From Bog-473 sp963704355 (GTDB lineage: Bacteria; Actinomycetota; Acidimicrobiia; Acidimicrobiales; RAAP-2), in the NCBI GenBank assembly GCA_963704355.1, contig OY969891.1, positions 4,898,001 to 4,962,000 of the forward strand: a DNA stretch of 64,000 bases, read 5' to 3'. Under the pieces are notes generated by a model that saw only the letters and a program-made list of their open reading frames with translations, did no database searches and was not told where the DNA came from. This document shows, piece by piece, positions 63,655 through 64,000 of the stretch (its first letter is position 1; each line of letters begins with the position of its first letter). A program made the position numbers and the translations under genes.

Positions 63655-64000
63655 CGCGTGACCTGGCGCACGCCCGTGGGCGAGCTCTCCGGCTGGCGCT
63701 CGCGGTCGCCGTTCTCGAGCGGCTCAATGTCGATGAACTCCGGCACGTACTCGGGATCCAGCTCGGTCCGCTCGTCGTCGGGACGGGGGGCCGCCGGAAC
63801 GGTGGAGTACTCGCCCTCGGCGGACCGCCGCACGATCACGGCTCTCTTGCGCTTGCCGATGCCGTGGACGCCCTGCATCTCCCTGCAGAGCTGGTAGCTC
63901 ACGAACGCCGCGACGATCGGGACCACGAACGTCGCAATTCGGAAGAACCAAAGGGTGGCGTTCAGAGAGACGTGGAAGAAATTAGCCAAAATGTCGGTCG
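63651..64000 (-). CDS. Probable C-terminal end of cytochrome b (QcrB-like), partial
   Basis: The frame is open to the right edge of the window, so only the last 116 or so residues are seen. There is one membrane helix (LWFFRIATFVVPIVAAFVSY), then YQLCREMQGVHGIGKRKRA and a hydrophilic acidic tail. The last-helix-plus-tail layout with RAVIVRRSAEGEYSTVP resembles the C-terminus of actinobacterial menaquinol-cytochrome c reductase cytochrome b subunits. This is tentative because no heme ligands lie in the visible part. Confidence 0.5.
   Translation of the reverse strand, partial: TDILANFFHVSLNATLWFFRIATFVVPIVAAFVSYQLCREMQGVHGIGKRKRAVIVRRSAEGEYSTVPAAPRPDDERTELDPEYVPEFIDIEPLENGDRERQPESSPTGVRQVTR

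Noticed and set aside
1..64000. tRNA, rRNA, IS element or phage genes
   Set aside because: No cloverleaf-like sequence, ribosomal RNA stretch, transposase or integrase was found on either strand by reading.

Overview
The window is high-GC, gene-dense, free-living actinobacterial chromosome. Mycofactocin biosynthesis, a KstR-like regulator, IpdAB-type CoA-transferase, paired acyl-CoA dehydrogenases, an LLM-class flavin enzyme, a CtaF-type cytochrome oxidase subunit and GTG starts all fit this. The mix resembles uncultured Acidimicrobiia or Thermoleophilia more than Mycobacterium, but that placement is inference. No tRNA, rRNA, IS element, prophage or CRISPR array was seen.

Layout. 0-9 kb: sterol/steroid-type CoA catabolism (ipdA end, ipdB, an IpdC-like enzyme; opposite strand thiolase, DUF35 and lipid-transfer thiolase-like operon; first acyl-CoA dehydrogenase pair). 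9.5-11.6 kb: alkylation repair pair (Ada/AlkA fusion plus Ogt). 11.6-20.5 kb: SDR, lipoprotein, dienelactone hydrolase, frameshifted amidohydrolase, second acyl-CoA dehydrogenase pair, LLM enzyme, membrane protein, histidine phosphatase. 20.5-24 kb: secreted esterase and a divergent FtsH-like membrane protease. 24.5-27.6 kb: aldehyde dehydrogenase, sphingosine-phosphate-lyase-like PLP enzyme, UBP zinc finger. 27.7-36.3 kb: mycofactocin genes in an unusual split order (mftA-B-C-E and a coupled SDR on the minus strand, mftF divergent, mftD further on), with an NDMA-type alcohol dehydrogenase. 36.5-40.7 kb: cyclase-fold hydrolase, two divergent TetR regulators (one KstR-like), ABC exporter. 41-50 kb: amidohydrolase, hydrolases, DedA, GH1, enoyl-CoA hydratase, TatA, MBL-fold protein. 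51-54.2 kb: ctaC-ctaD-ctaF. 54.5-64 kb: MFS, ArsR/SRPBCC fusion, two class III cyclases of odd architecture, TetR with MpaB-like protein, two SDRs, an SCO6745-type protein and what looks like the 3' end of a cytochrome b gene.

How it works together. Most enzymes are CoA-thioester beta-oxidation or redox enzymes for lipids, sterols and alcohols. Mycofactocin would serve as redox carrier for the NDMA-type alcohol dehydrogenase and probably the SDR coupled to mftE. The KstR-like repressor is a reasonable controller of the steroid-type genes.

The most noteworthy non-gene signals are: (1) a dispersed intergenic hairpin repeat present as six copies at three loci (32.3, 40.7 and 54.3 kb), each locus also carrying different tandem repeats; (2) TAnnnT -10 elements placed 6-8 nt before the start codon of about eighteen genes, which implies widespread leaderless transcription; (3) two genes whose only visible start is a CTG overlapping the upstream stop as CTGA, beside ATGA, GTGA and TTGA junctions elsewhere in the window.
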